DNA from: an uncultured Clostridia bacterium
GTDB taxonomy: Bacteria; Bacillota; Clostridia; Tissierellales; Peptoniphilaceae
DNA: 26,822 bases
NCBI GenBank assembly: GCA_945916025.1
Contig: CAMEGD010000005.1
Location: 1 to 26,822 of the forward strand
Reading direction: 5' to 3'
In this document: positions 1 to 8,180 of the stretch, in pieces
Layout: every line of letters starts with the position of its first letter
Position numbering within the stretch: the stretch's first letter is position 1
Program-made: the position numbers and the translations under genes
Notes under the pieces: generated by a model
Database searches by the model: none
What the model was told of the DNA's origin: nothing
What the model saw: the letters and a program-made list of their open reading frames with translations, nothing else

Positions 1-366
1 CTAGATCCTAAAAGTGAAAAGGTAGAAGAAATTTTTAGTTCATCACTTAAGGATGTAGACTTGTATAACCTAGGTCTTAGTAAATATCCCCTTATGTTAC
101 TTTCCCAAGATGATAGTGAGCTGAAAGTCTACTATCCAGAAAGTATTATAATAAAAAAAGACCCAACAGAGTCTTTTTTGTATAAATTATACGATAAGTA
201 CTACTTCTCCTCTTGGGGTGAAAGTGGAGTCTTACAAAATGGGATTTTAGGATCAGATTATGAGTACTTCGAAGACCTTGTAATTAAAGATAAAGATGGA
301 AATATTCTCTCTAAGGAAAGAGGTTCCATAGAAGAAGTAGAAGATGGAATCTTTTGGATATACTAA
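1..366 (+). CDS. 3' end of an unrecognised protein gene (partial)
   Basis: The reading frame is open from the first base of the window to a TAA at 364-366, giving the last 121 residues of a protein whose start lies upstream. An internal TTG at 61 could be read as a start, but the frame is open before it and no ribosome site precedes it, so I treat this as a truncated gene. The segment is acidic and rich in Tyr, Ser and Asp, with no membrane segment, no signal peptide and no motif I recognise. It is followed at once by a strong terminator. It is the only plus-strand gene left of the origin, so it is transcribed head-on to replication. Function unknown. Confidence 0.6.
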   Translation, partial: LDPKSEKVEEIFSSSLKDVDLYNLGLSKYPLMLLSQDDSELKVYYPESIIIKKDPTESFLYKLYDKYYFSSWGESGVLQNGILGSDYEYFEDLVIKDKDGNILSKERGSIEEVEDGIFWIY

Positions 367-367
367 A

Positions 368-404
368 AAAACCCTTAAACTTGGTTTTCAAGTTTAAGGG
401 TTTT
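368..404 (+). terminator. Intrinsic terminator of the leading partial gene
   Basis: The arms CCCTTAAACTTG (372-383) and CAAGTTTAAGGG (389-400) pair perfectly around a five-base loop. Flanking A and T runs extend the stem and supply the U-tract. The hairpin starts right after the stop codon at 366. Confidence 0.9.
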
Positions 405-417
405 CATATATAATTAT

Positions 418-645
418 GTGGGGATTGTAGTTGGAAGTGCCGTAGCTCCAGCCTTTTCAGCCCAAAACCTAGGAAGAATATTCTTCTGGTTCGGCCTTGT
501 ATCTTTAGGATTTTTACTTGTTCTTATTGTAATTACTGCCATAAGTCTAAAGATGACAAATGGATTCTTAGTTGCATCTAACAATCCAATTTCATTTTTT
601 CCTACTTTGGTCTTAATAGAAACTGTAATAGCTACTCTCATCTAG
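418..645 (+). pseudogene. Possible remnant of an integral membrane protein gene
   Basis: A plus-strand frame beginning with GTG encodes a Gly/Ala-rich stretch, then a hydrophobic helix of about 25 residues ending in SLKM, then a less hydrophobic tail to a stop at 643-645. The hydrophobic part resembles the last helix of a transporter, perhaps of the major facilitator type, but this is a guess from composition. There is no ribosome site. The frame starts within 15 bases of the preceding terminator and lies next to a clearly broken gene. I read it as debris rather than a working gene. Confidence 0.3.
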
Positions 646-652
646 AGGCCAA

Positions 653-952
653 TCTTTAAAACTTGTAAAAGAACACCAAGCCTGCTTTAATGACAAGGTT
701 GCCCTTGGATTTGACAAGTATCCTGAAAAGATGAACTGATAGGGTAGTAGATTTGAAAAAGCCTTTAATGGGTGGAGAAGATTTTGCCTATTATTTGGAA
801 AAGAAACCGGGTGCTTTTTTCTTTTTACAAAATCCTTTAGAGATTAATGGTAAGGCCTATGCCCACCACAATCCTAAGTTTGCTATTTCAGAAAATATAT
901 GAATATGGTACCAGCTGTTATGGTCCAATATGTTTTAGATAATTTTAAGTAA
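653..952 (+). pseudogene. Broken M20-family amidohydrolase, C-terminal remnant
   Basis: The plus strand encodes recognisable pieces of the C-terminus of M20 peptidase/aminoacylase-type amidohydrolases. From about 768 it reads MGGEDFAYYL and then a PGAFFFL segment. At 861-875 it reads AHHNP, matching the family's MGGEDF signature and its HHP-type metal-ligand region. The frame stops at TGA 900-902 and continues in another frame from 899 to TAA at 952 (PAVMVQYVLDNF, the usual last helix). Upstream, 653-740 is open in one frame but ends in stops before the MGGEDF segment. At least two disruptions and the absence of the N-terminal catalytic domain show it is dead. No function is expected. Confidence 0.8.
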
Positions 953-1018
953 TAAGAACCTCACCTAGCTTACCCATTGGGTGGGTAGCCGACAAGCTTG
1001 TTGATTGCTCAATAAAAA

Positions 1019-1046
1019 CCCTGCCAGAAAAATTAATCTGGCAGGG
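1019..1046 (-). terminator. Intrinsic terminator of the sigma-factor operon
   Basis: The arms CCCTGCCAGA (1019-1028) and TCTGGCAGGG (1037-1046) pair perfectly around eight bases. On the minus strand the stem is followed by TTTTTATT, placed just after the sigma gene stop at 1052. A shorter T-run on the other side may make it weakly bidirectional. Confidence 0.9.
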
Positions 1047-1051
1047 CATTT

Positions 1052-1825
1052 TTATACTATTTTTTCTATTTCACTTTTCATTTTTTCTAGTATTTTCTTT
1101 TCTAGTCTAGATACTGTCATTTGAGAAATATTGAGTTCCTTTGCTATATTAGATTGGGTCTTTTTGTTAAAGTACCTATCTATTAGTATCTTCTTTTCTG
1201 TTTCTGATAGTATTGACATGGCTTTTTCTAAGAAGTCATTATTTTCTATTTTTTCATAATAGGCTTCTTCTTTGCCAATAAGATCAGATAGGCTAATATC
1301 TGAGTCTTCTCCTCCATCATAAGTAAGGTCTAAGGACTGTGGTGAATATACCTTAGATGCTTCCATAGCCTCTAGGACTTCTTCTTCAGTATTTCCTAAG
1401 TGCTCAGCAATATCTCTTACTGTTGGTGATTTTTGAAGGGTTTGGGCTAGTTCTATTTTTGCATTATTTATTCTTTTAGATAATTCTTGAATCCTTCTAG
1501 GAACTCTTATTGTCCAGCCCTTGTCCCTGAAGTGTCTTTTTATTTCTCCTATTATAGTTGGAGTTGCAAAACTTGAAAACTGGTAACCTCTTTCTGGGTC
1601 AAACCTATCTACAGCATAAATTAGACCGATTGATGCTACTTGAAATATATCATCATACTCGATACCCTTGTTGGTATATTTTTTTGCAAGGATTTCAGCT
1701 ATATAGAGGTTATCTTCGATTAGTTTGTCCCTAATAGCCTTATCTTTAGTTTCCTTGTATTTTGCAAAAAGAAGATTCTGGTTATCTTTTTCTTGTTGTT
1801 TTTCGTCTGTATTTCTGCCAGTCAT
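1052..1825 (-). CDS. sigB: Sigma-70 family factor, SigB/SigF/SigG subfamily
   Basis: This 257-residue protein is an alternative RNA polymerase sigma factor. Region 2 spans about residues 37-110, with the subfamily signatures DRFDPERGYQFSSFA and GEIKRHFRDKGW followed by RVPRR. Region 3 spans about 125-170. Region 4 at about 200-255 carries a helix-turn-helix (QSNIAKELNISQMTVSRLEK). Length and motifs fit the sigma-B/F/G group. Placement directly after rsbV and rsbW, with nine bases between rsbW and this gene, supports a SigB-type stress or envelope factor controlled by partner switching. No sporulation genes are visible, so SigF/SigG identity is less likely, though sequence alone cannot exclude it. 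It is the last gene before a terminator and is probably co-transcribed from far upstream. Confidence 0.85.
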   Translation of the reverse strand: MTGRNTDEKQQEKDNQNLLFAKYKETKDKAIRDKLIEDNLYIAEILAKKYTNKGIEYDDIFQVASIGLIYAVDRFDPERGYQFSSFATPTIIGEIKRHFRDKGWTIRVPRRIQELSKRINNAKIELAQTLQKSPTVRDIAEHLGNTEEEVLEAMEASKVYSPQSLDLTYDGGEDSDISLSDLIGKEEAYYEKIENNDFLEKAMSILSETEKKILIDRYFNKKTQSNIAKELNISQMTVSRLEKKILEKMKSEIEKIV

Positions 1826-1834
1826 ATTCTGCTC

Positions 1835-2185
1835 CTACTTGGAGAGTTTAAGAATAATTGAATTATCTAAAAACTCCATTTCTTCTACTAATGCTTGTAA
1901 AATCATCTTACTCATCTCAAAGTTTTCAACTTTTTCTTCTTGAATTTTAAAGTCTAAAAACCTTACTTCTATTTCATCATCTGATAGGTGATATTCTAGG
2001 TTTATTGTGTCATTAACTTGACTACTTATTCCAATATTGCATACTTCAGAAAGACATAGTTTTAGGTCTTCAACTTGGTCAATTGAAAAGTCTTGACTTG
2101 ATGCTATTGCTGATGATGCAAGTCTTAGTACTGTTAAGTACTTTGACTCAGCTGGTATAGAGAATTTAATTATTTCTTTATTCAT
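1835..2185 (-). CDS. rsbW: RsbW-like anti-sigma factor, short and motif-poor
   Basis: This 116-residue protein occupies the anti-sigma slot between an RsbV-like antagonist and a SigB-type factor. The N-terminal half resembles the RsbW/SpoIIAB GHKL fold (EDLKLCLSEVCN aligned to the N-box helix). It is shorter than typical RsbW or SpoIIAB, which are about 145-160 residues. The glycine-rich G1 (DxGxG) box is absent. The usual G2 segment is replaced by MSKMILQALVEEMEF, which keeps the helix but has no glycines. When the N-box is aligned on its Glu, Ile occupies the Asn position. It may therefore bind sigma without acting as a kinase. It overlaps the end of rsbV by eight bases, indicating translational coupling. 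Family assignment rests largely on context. Confidence 0.7.
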   Translation of the reverse strand: MNKEIIKFSIPAESKYLTVLRLASSAIASSQDFSIDQVEDLKLCLSEVCNIGISSQVNDTINLEYHLSDDEIEVRFLDFKIQEEKVENFEMSKMILQALVEEMEFLDNSIILKLSK

Positions 2186-2504
2186 CTAAATCACCTTCAA
2201 ATATAAACATATCTTCTAAGCTTGTTATTTTAAAGAGTTTTCTAATTCTTTCGTTTACTTCTCTCAAGTATATTTTTTTATCTTTTTCTTGAGCATCTTT
2301 AAGGATAGTAATTAAGGCTCCTAGACCTGTTGAATCAATATAATCTAAGTCTGTAAAGTCTAGGTATATATCATCATCATAGGTGTTTAGTACATTTAAT
2401 ACTTCCTCTTTAAAATCTGGAGATGCATTAATATCTAATTCCCCAAATAGCTTTATTATTGGGGATCTTCCTTCTCTTTTTTCATGTTCAGTTCTAAAGT
2501 CCAT
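2178..2504 (-). CDS. rsbV: Anti-sigma factor antagonist, STAS domain (RsbV type)
   Basis: This 108-residue protein is a single STAS domain. In SigB systems RsbV frees sigma by binding RsbW and is switched off by phosphorylation on a serine. The sequence has LFGELDINASPDF near residues 19-31 and DLDYIDSTGLGALI at 52-65. The latter holds the conserved D-S-[ST]-G-L site, with the candidate phosphoserine at Ser58. The phosphorylation site is thus intact although the neighbouring RsbW seems to lack kinase motifs. The start codon is six bases after the gyrA stop, and an AGGAG-like sequence lies within the gyrA 3' end, so the sigma module appears attached to the gyrase operon. Confidence 0.88.
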   Translation of the reverse strand: MDFRTEHEKREGRSPIIKLFGELDINASPDFKEEVLNVLNTYDDDIYLDFTDLDYIDSTGLGALITILKDAQEKDKKIYLREVNERIRKLFKITSLEDMFIFEGDLDE

Positions 2505-2510
2505 AATTTT

Positions 2511-4934
2511 TTACTCTCCTATAAATATTGCTACTGCTACTACCTTAGAGTTTTTAATATTTATTAATTTTACTCCTTGGGTGTTTCTTCCAAATGTTGA
2601 TATTTGTTCTACGGATATTCTTATTACTGTTCCTTGTTCTGTAATAATCATAAGATCGTCTTCTTTTCCTACAACAAAGGATGAGACTACATTTCCTGTT
2701 TTTTCTGTTATCTTGTAGCTTATTACACCTTTACCAGCCCTGTTTTGGTTATTAAATTCCTTTAGGGAGGTAAGTTTTCCATATCCATTTTCTCCAACGG
2801 TAACTAGGAATTTATCATCATCTACTATGGAGAAGTTTACTACTTGATCATTTTTGTTTAGATTTATTCCCCTTACTCCCATGGAGTTTCTGGAAGTTTG
2901 GCTAACCTGAGATTCATCAAATCTAATAGCATTACCATCTTGGGTTGTAAGAATAAGTTCTTCTTTTCCATCTGTAATTGCTACTCCAATAAGTTGGTCA
3001 TTTTCTTTAAGGTTTATTGCCTTTAATCCTGATGATCTAATGTTTTTAAATTCATCACAAGATGTCCTTTTTATTATACCTGTACTTGTTACCATAGTAA
3101 AATATTTATCTGGATCAAATTCTTTTACATCTAGAACTGTTGATACTTCTTCTCCTTCTTTTAGGTTTAGAAGATTAACTATGGCTGTTCCCCTAGCCTG
3201 ACGACCAGCTTCTGGTATTTCATATCCAACTAGCCTATATACACTTCCATAATTTGTAAAGAATAATAGGTTGTCGTGGGTATTTACTATAAACATTTGG
3301 CAGACAAAGTCACCATCTTTTGTAGTTAAGGCCCTAATTCCTTGGCCCCCTCTATTTTGTGGTTTATAAGCTCCTTCTGGCATCCTCTTAATATAGCCGT
3401 TGTTAGTAAGGGTAATTACTACATCTTCTTCCCTAATCATATCTGCTATATTTATTTCTTCAGCTGCTGGCATAATAGCTGTTCTTCTCATATCCCCAAA
3501 TTTGTCAGAAATTTCTTGTAATTCTGCCTTTATTATTGAGTCTCTAATATGAGGGTTAGCTAATATTTCTTTTAGTCTTGCAATTTCTTTTATAAGGTTT
3601 GCATATTCTTCGTCTAGTTTTTCCCTTTGTAATCCTGAAAGTCTCTTTAATTGCATATCCAATATAGCTTGAGATTGTATTTCAGTAAGACCATATCTTC
3701 TCATAAACTCATCTTTAATATCTTGGTCTGAATAATTAGTCCTAATTATTTTTATGATTTCGTCTATGTTGTCAATTGCAATTTTAAGTCCTTCTAAGAT
3801 ATGGGCCCTTCTTTCAGCCTTATCTAGTTCAAACTGAGTTCTTCTTTCTATAACTTCAATTTGATGGTCTACATAGTGTTTTATTAGGTCTAACATAGTG
3901 AGAACTTTTGGTTCCCCATTTACTAGGGCTATATTTATAATACCAAAGGTTACTTGTAGTTGGGTGTGTTTGTATAAGTTGTTTAGAACAACATCTGGGA
4001 CTGCATCTCTTTTAAGTTCAATTACAATCCTCATACCATTTCTATCAGATTCATCCCTTAAATCAGAAATGCCTTCGATTTTTTTGTCTTGGACATATTC
4101 TGCAATTTTTTTGATTAATCTAGACTTGTTTACTTGGTATGGAAGTTCTTTTACTATTAAAGCTGTTCTTTTTTTATTTTCTTCTTTGTCTACAACTGCC
4201 CTAAGGGTAAGTTTTCCCCTTCCAGTTTCGTAGGCTTCTTTAATGGACTTTTTGCCCATTATCATCCCACCAGTGGGAAAGTCTGGTCCCTTTATGTGGC
4301 CCATTAGCTCATCTACAGTAATTTCATTATTGTCTATATAAGCTATAACTCCAGAGATTGTCTCTGTAAGGTTATGAGGTGCCATGTTAGTTGCCATACC
4401 TACAGCTATACCGGAAGATCCGTTTACTATTAGGTTTGGAAATTTTGATGGTAGTACTAAAGGTTCTTTTTCTGAATCGTCAAAGTTTGGCCCAAAGTCT
4501 ACTGTATTTTTGTCTATGTCCCTTAGCATTTCTAGGGCAAGCTTTGTCATTCTAATTTCTGTGTAACGCATAGCTGCTGCTCCGTCACCATCAATTGAAC
4601 CAAAGTTTCCTTGTCCATCTGCTAGGGGATATCTAGTTGAAAAGTCTTGGGCAAGTCTAACTACTGCATCATAAATTGCATAGTCTCCATGGGGGTGAAA
4701 TTTACCCATTACATCCCCAACTAGTCTTGCTGATTTTCTATATGGTTTATCTGGATATAGGTTTAGTTCATTCATTCCATAGATAATTCTTCTATGAACA
4801 GGTTTTAGTCCATCTCTTACATCTGGAAGAGCACGAGATACTATAACACTCATGGCATAATTCAGATAAGAGGACTTCATCTCCTTTTTTAAATCTATAT
4901 CTACTATAGTTTGCGAATTAATTGTTTCTGACAT
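2511..4934 (-). CDS. gyrA: DNA gyrase subunit A
   Basis: This 807-residue protein is the DNA-breaking and rejoining subunit of gyrase, acting with GyrB as an A2B2 complex to introduce negative supercoils. The catalytic tyrosine is Tyr124 in AAMRYTEIRMT. The winged-helix core precedes it, and the GyrA box QNRGGQG (526-532) opens the C-terminal wrapping domain, which supports gyrase rather than topoisomerase IV. The quinolone-determining segment reads HPHGDYAIYD (80-89), so the position equal to E. coli Ser83 is Tyr85 while the Asp87 equivalent (Asp89) is kept. The codon is TAT on the minus strand (bases 4680-4682). The gene follows gyrB after eight bases and is followed by rsbV after six. Confidence 0.98.
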   Translation of the reverse strand: MSETINSQTIVDIDLKKEMKSSYLNYAMSVIVSRALPDVRDGLKPVHRRIIYGMNELNLYPDKPYRKSARLVGDVMGKFHPHGDYAIYDAVVRLAQDFSTRYPLADGQGNFGSIDGDGAAAMRYTEIRMTKLALEMLRDIDKNTVDFGPNFDDSEKEPLVLPSKFPNLIVNGSSGIAVGMATNMAPHNLTETISGVIAYIDNNEITVDELMGHIKGPDFPTGGMIMGKKSIKEAYETGRGKLTLRAVVDKEENKKRTALIVKELPYQVNKSRLIKKIAEYVQDKKIEGISDLRDESDRNGMRIVIELKRDAVPDVVLNNLYKHTQLQVTFGIINIALVNGEPKVLTMLDLIKHYVDHQIEVIERRTQFELDKAERRAHILEGLKIAIDNIDEIIKIIRTNYSDQDIKDEFMRRYGLTEIQSQAILDMQLKRLSGLQREKLDEEYANLIKEIARLKEILANPHIRDSIIKAELQEISDKFGDMRRTAIMPAAEEINIADMIREEDVVITLTNNGYIKRMPEGAYKPQNRGGQGIRALTTKDGDFVCQMFIVNTHDNLLFFTNYGSVYRLVGYEIPEAGRQARGTAIVNLLNLKEGEEVSTVLDVKEFDPDKYFTMVTSTGIIKRTSCDEFKNIRSSGLKAINLKENDQLIGVAITDGKEELILTTQDGNAIRFDESQVSQTSRNSMGVRGINLNKNDQVVNFSIVDDDKFLVTVGENGYGKLTSLKEFNNQNRAGKGVISYKITEKTGNVVSSFVVGKEDDLMIITEQGTVIRISVEQISTFGRNTQGVKLINIKNSKVVAVAIFIGE

Positions 4935-4942
4935 TTTTCCTC

Positions 4943-6859
4943 CTATGCATCTAGGTTCTGAACATACCTTGCATTTTCTTCTATAAATTCTCTTCTTGGT
5001 TCAACCTTGTCTCCCATTAACATGGTGAAGGTCTCGTCTATTGCAACTTCATCATCCTCATCAATTACTACCCTGTTAAGGATTCTGTTGTCTGGATTCA
5101 TAGTAGTTTCCCAAAGTTGTTCTGCATTCATTTCCCCTAGACCCTTATATCTGGAGATTTTTATGTTCTTCATATCTAATTCTTTACTTACTTGTTCTAG
5201 CTCACTTTCGTCATAGCAATATCTAATAACCTTAGATCCTCTAACAAGTCCATAAAGTGGTGGTTTAGCTACATAAATATGGCCCTTTTCTATAAGTTCT
5301 GGCATGTATCTATAGAAGAAAGTTAATAATAAGGTCATAATGTGGGCACCGTCAACATCGGCATCTGTCATTATGATAATCTTTCCATATCTTAGTTTTG
5401 ATATATCAAAATCATCTCCTATTCCAGTACCAAAGGCTGAAATCATAGATAGGATTTCTTCATATTCTAAAACCCTAATTAAATTAGCCTTTTCAACATT
5501 CATTATTTTACCCTTTAACGGTAAAATTGCCTGGTGGGAATTGTCCCTTCCCATTTTAGCTGAACCTCCCGCAGAATCACCCTCTACAAGAAAGATTTCT
5601 GTAAGGTTTATATCATCTGATTGACAGTCTGCTAATTTACCTGGTAGGGTAGTTTTTTCTAACATGGAAGTTTTTCTTTGGGCAGTCTTTAGTTTCCTAA
5701 TAGCTTCCCTTTCTTCCTTAGATTTTATTACTTTTCCTACAATAGCCTTAGCTTGTTTAGGATTTTCTACTAAATATTCCTTTAAAAATTCATTTACTAC
5801 GTTTTCTACTATACCTCTTGTTTCAGAGTTTACTAACTTTCCTTTAGTTTGTCCTTCATATTGAGGGTTAGGAAGTTTTATTGAAATTACAGCAGTAAGT
5901 CCAAGTCTAGTATCTTCACCTAAGAAGTTGTCATCCTTTTCCTTAAGCATATTGTATTCTCTAGCATAGTCATTTAGGGTCCTAGTTAAGGCTCCCCTAA
6001 AACCTGAAACATGGGTACCACCTTCTATGGTATTTATATTGTTACCAAAGGAGATAACTTGTTCAGAATATCCTTCTGTATATTGGATAGCTACTTGAAC
6101 ATTGTGACCCTCCCTGTCTTGTTCTATATAAATAACATCCCTGTGAAGGGGATCTTTGTTTTTATTTATATCTTCTACAAAGGACTTAATTCCTCCTTCA
6201 TAGTGGAATACTTCTTTTTTGCCACTTCTTTCATCTTCTAAGAGTATTTTTACTTCTTTAGTTAAGAAAGCAGTTTCTTTAAATCTTCTAAATAGAATTT
6301 CATAATCAAATTCAACTGTTTCTTTAAAGATTTCTGGATCTGGCTTAAACCTAATTAGGGTACCTGTTTTTTTGCTTTTTCCAACTTCTTCTAGTTCAGT
6401 TGCCCTAATTCCTCTTTCAAACCTTTGTTTATATTTTTTGTTGTTTCTGCTTACTGTTACCTCAAGCCACTCTGACAAGGCATTTACAACAGATACACCT
6501 ACACCGTGTAGTCCTCCAGATACCTTATAAGCTCCTTGATTAAACTTACCACCAGCATGTAAAATTGTAAGTACAGTTTCTACAGTTGAAAGTCCAGTAG
6601 TTTTATGGGTCTCAACTGGTATACCACTACCATCATCTTCTACAGAAATAGATCCATCTGTGTGAATTGTTACAGATACTTCTGTAGCAGCTCCTGCTAA
6701 AACCTCATCAATACTATTGTCTAGTACTTCATATACTAGATGGTGTAAACCCTTTGTTCCTGTAGAACCGATATACATGTGGGGTCTTAACCTTACAGGG
6801 GCTAAGCCCTCTAAAACCTCAATATTATCGGCACCATAATGTCTATTATTTTCCGACAT
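4943..6859 (-). CDS. gyrB: DNA gyrase subunit B
   Basis: This 638-residue protein is the ATPase subunit of gyrase. The GHKL ATPase motifs are YEVLDNSIDE (N-box, residues 43-52) and DDGSGI (75-80). The TOPRIM domain carries EGDSAGGSAK and the metal-binding DADVDGAH. The C-terminal end is typical for Gram-positive GyrB. An in-frame ATG twelve bases upstream (6871) has no ribosome site. The sequence GGAGGT between it and the double ATG at 6857-6862 fits initiation at the second of those ATGs, giving MSENNRHYGADNIEVLEG. The gene overlaps the recF end by 14 bases, so its translation is probably coupled to recF. Confidence 0.97.
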   Translation of the reverse strand: MSENNRHYGADNIEVLEGLAPVRLRPHMYIGSTGTKGLHHLVYEVLDNSIDEVLAGAATEVSVTIHTDGSISVEDDGSGIPVETHKTTGLSTVETVLTILHAGGKFNQGAYKVSGGLHGVGVSVVNALSEWLEVTVSRNNKKYKQRFERGIRATELEEVGKSKKTGTLIRFKPDPEIFKETVEFDYEILFRRFKETAFLTKEVKILLEDERSGKKEVFHYEGGIKSFVEDINKNKDPLHRDVIYIEQDREGHNVQVAIQYTEGYSEQVISFGNNINTIEGGTHVSGFRGALTRTLNDYAREYNMLKEKDDNFLGEDTRLGLTAVISIKLPNPQYEGQTKGKLVNSETRGIVENVVNEFLKEYLVENPKQAKAIVGKVIKSKEEREAIRKLKTAQRKTSMLEKTTLPGKLADCQSDDINLTEIFLVEGDSAGGSAKMGRDNSHQAILPLKGKIMNVEKANLIRVLEYEEILSMISAFGTGIGDDFDISKLRYGKIIIMTDADVDGAHIMTLLLTFFYRYMPELIEKGHIYVAKPPLYGLVRGSKVIRYCYDESELEQVSKELDMKNIKISRYKGLGEMNAEQLWETTMNPDNRILNRVVIDEDDEVAIDETFTMLMGDKVEPRREFIEENARYVQNLDA

Positions 6860-7976
6860 CATTACCTCCATTTACTTTCTTTATATTACTGTCCTTGACC
6901 AAGTATATGTTGGCAAGGATGTTTTTAAATTCTTCTACATTCTTTTTTTCTGCCATTGATATAAATGATTGAATTCCATCAATATTTTCTATAAGTCTCT
7001 TTCTCCTAAGGGGATCAAGTTCAGAAAATACATCATCTAATAACAAAATTGGGGCAGAAGATTTTTTCTTTTTTATTAGGCTAATTTCTGCAATTTTCAT
7101 AGACAAAATAGCAGATCTTTTTTGGCCTTGGGACCCATAAATTTTTAGGTCCCTGCCATTTGCAAGTATTTCCAAATCATCCCTTTGGGGGCCATAAGTA
7201 GAATACTTTACAAACAAGTCCTTTTCAAGAGCACTATTTAAGCCTCTAATAAGCTCTTTTTCTATATCCTTAATATCTTCAAAATCCCTTAAGGGAGATA
7301 TATAACTAAAATCTAACTTTTCATCTCCATCAGAAATATTAAAGTGAATATCCTTTATTTCCTTATTTAAATCCCTAATAAACTTTATTCTACCTAAAAC
7401 CAAGTAGGCTCCTAGAGAAGCAAGCTGAATATTATAAGCCTCAAATAAGAATTTTTCATTTAGTCTTTTGTTTCTAGTTTTTAGAAGGTCGTTTTTTTCC
7501 TTTAGGATTTTGTTGTATTTAGACAAGTTGTACCTGTATATTAAGTCTAAATTTGAAATTGCTGTGTCTATATACTTTCTTCTAAGGGAAGGTCCTCCCT
7601 TAATAATTTCTAAGTCCTCTGGAATAAAGGTGACTATTTGTCCTTGCCTTCTAAGGTCCTTTAGAGAATTTATATTAGATAAGTTTACAGTAATCTTTTT
7701 TTTCTTGTTTTGGGAATATTCTAAAAAATAGTCCTTTTCCAAGCCTCCATTTTCTATAAGGGCATCAATTTGAAAAAATTCTTCCCCAAATTTTAGAATT
7801 TCCTTGTCCTTATTTGTCCTAAAGCTCTTTCCTGAAATCAACATAGAAATTCCTTCTAAAATATTTGTTTTTCCTGCTGCATTTTTTCCATAGAAAATAT
7901 TAATATTTTCATTTGGTTTTATTGACAAGTAAGGATAATTTCTAAAGTTTTTTATATTGATTTCCTTAATTTTCAT
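6846..7976 (-). CDS. recF: RecF, recombination mediator and gap-repair ATPase
   Basis: This 376-residue SMC-like ATPase binds gapped DNA and helps load RecA at stalled forks. The Walker A motif is GKNAAGKT (30-37). The signature motif GSQGQKRSAIL lies in the C-terminal half, followed by the Walker B motif ILLLDDVFSELD. The N-terminal IKEINIKNFRNY is the usual RecF opening. The length matches the family's 360-375 residues. The start codon abuts the yaaA stop (7977), and the 3' end runs into gyrB, so it is translated as part of the dnaA-sigB cluster. Confidence 0.96.
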   Translation of the reverse strand: MKIKEINIKNFRNYPYLSIKPNENINIFYGKNAAGKTNILEGISMLISGKSFRTNKDKEILKFGEEFFQIDALIENGGLEKDYFLEYSQNKKKKITVNLSNINSLKDLRRQGQIVTFIPEDLEIIKGGPSLRRKYIDTAISNLDLIYRYNLSKYNKILKEKNDLLKTRNKRLNEKFLFEAYNIQLASLGAYLVLGRIKFIRDLNKEIKDIHFNISDGDEKLDFSYISPLRDFEDIKDIEKELIRGLNSALEKDLFVKYSTYGPQRDDLEILANGRDLKIYGSQGQKRSAILSMKIAEISLIKKKKSSAPILLLDDVFSELDPLRRKRLIENIDGIQSFISMAEKKNVEEFKNILANIYLVKDSNIKKVNGGNDVGK

Positions 7977-8180
7977 CTAAATAACTTTTATAACCTCTCC
8001 CTCTAATTCAACTTCATCATTGGGATAAATCTTTTTTCCCCTTCTAGTTTCTACTTCACCATTAACTAGGACATAACCTTCTTGGATAAGGGTCTTTGCC
8101 ATTCCTCCACTTTCTACTAAATTTGAATACTTTAGTAGGGAGTCTAGTTTTATATATTCAGAATCTATTTTAATTTCCAT
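7977..8180 (-). CDS. yaaA: YaaA-type S4-domain RNA-binding protein
   Basis: This 67-residue protein consists of an S4 RNA-binding domain only. It has a KTLIQEGYVLVNGEVETRRGKK core, typical of the small YaaA/RlbA proteins found between dnaN and recF in Firmicutes. The likely role is binding ribosomal RNA during ribosome assembly, known for the family only in outline. The ATG overlaps the dnaN stop by one base (TAATG), and the stop abuts the recF start, so it is translationally coupled on both sides. Confidence 0.9.
   Translation of the reverse strand: MEIKIDSEYIKLDSLLKYSNLVESGGMAKTLIQEGYVLVNGEVETRRGKKIYPNDEVELEGEVIKVI

Noticed and set aside
414..641. Minus-strand 75-codon frame opposite the membrane-protein remnant
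   Set aside because: It has no ribosome site or recognisable motif and mirrors a plus-strand frame with more protein-like composition.
6860..6871. Upstream ATG codons for gyrB at 6871 and 6862
   Set aside because: 6871 lies upstream of the GGAGGT site. 6862 is only about two bases from it, so 6859 is better spaced.
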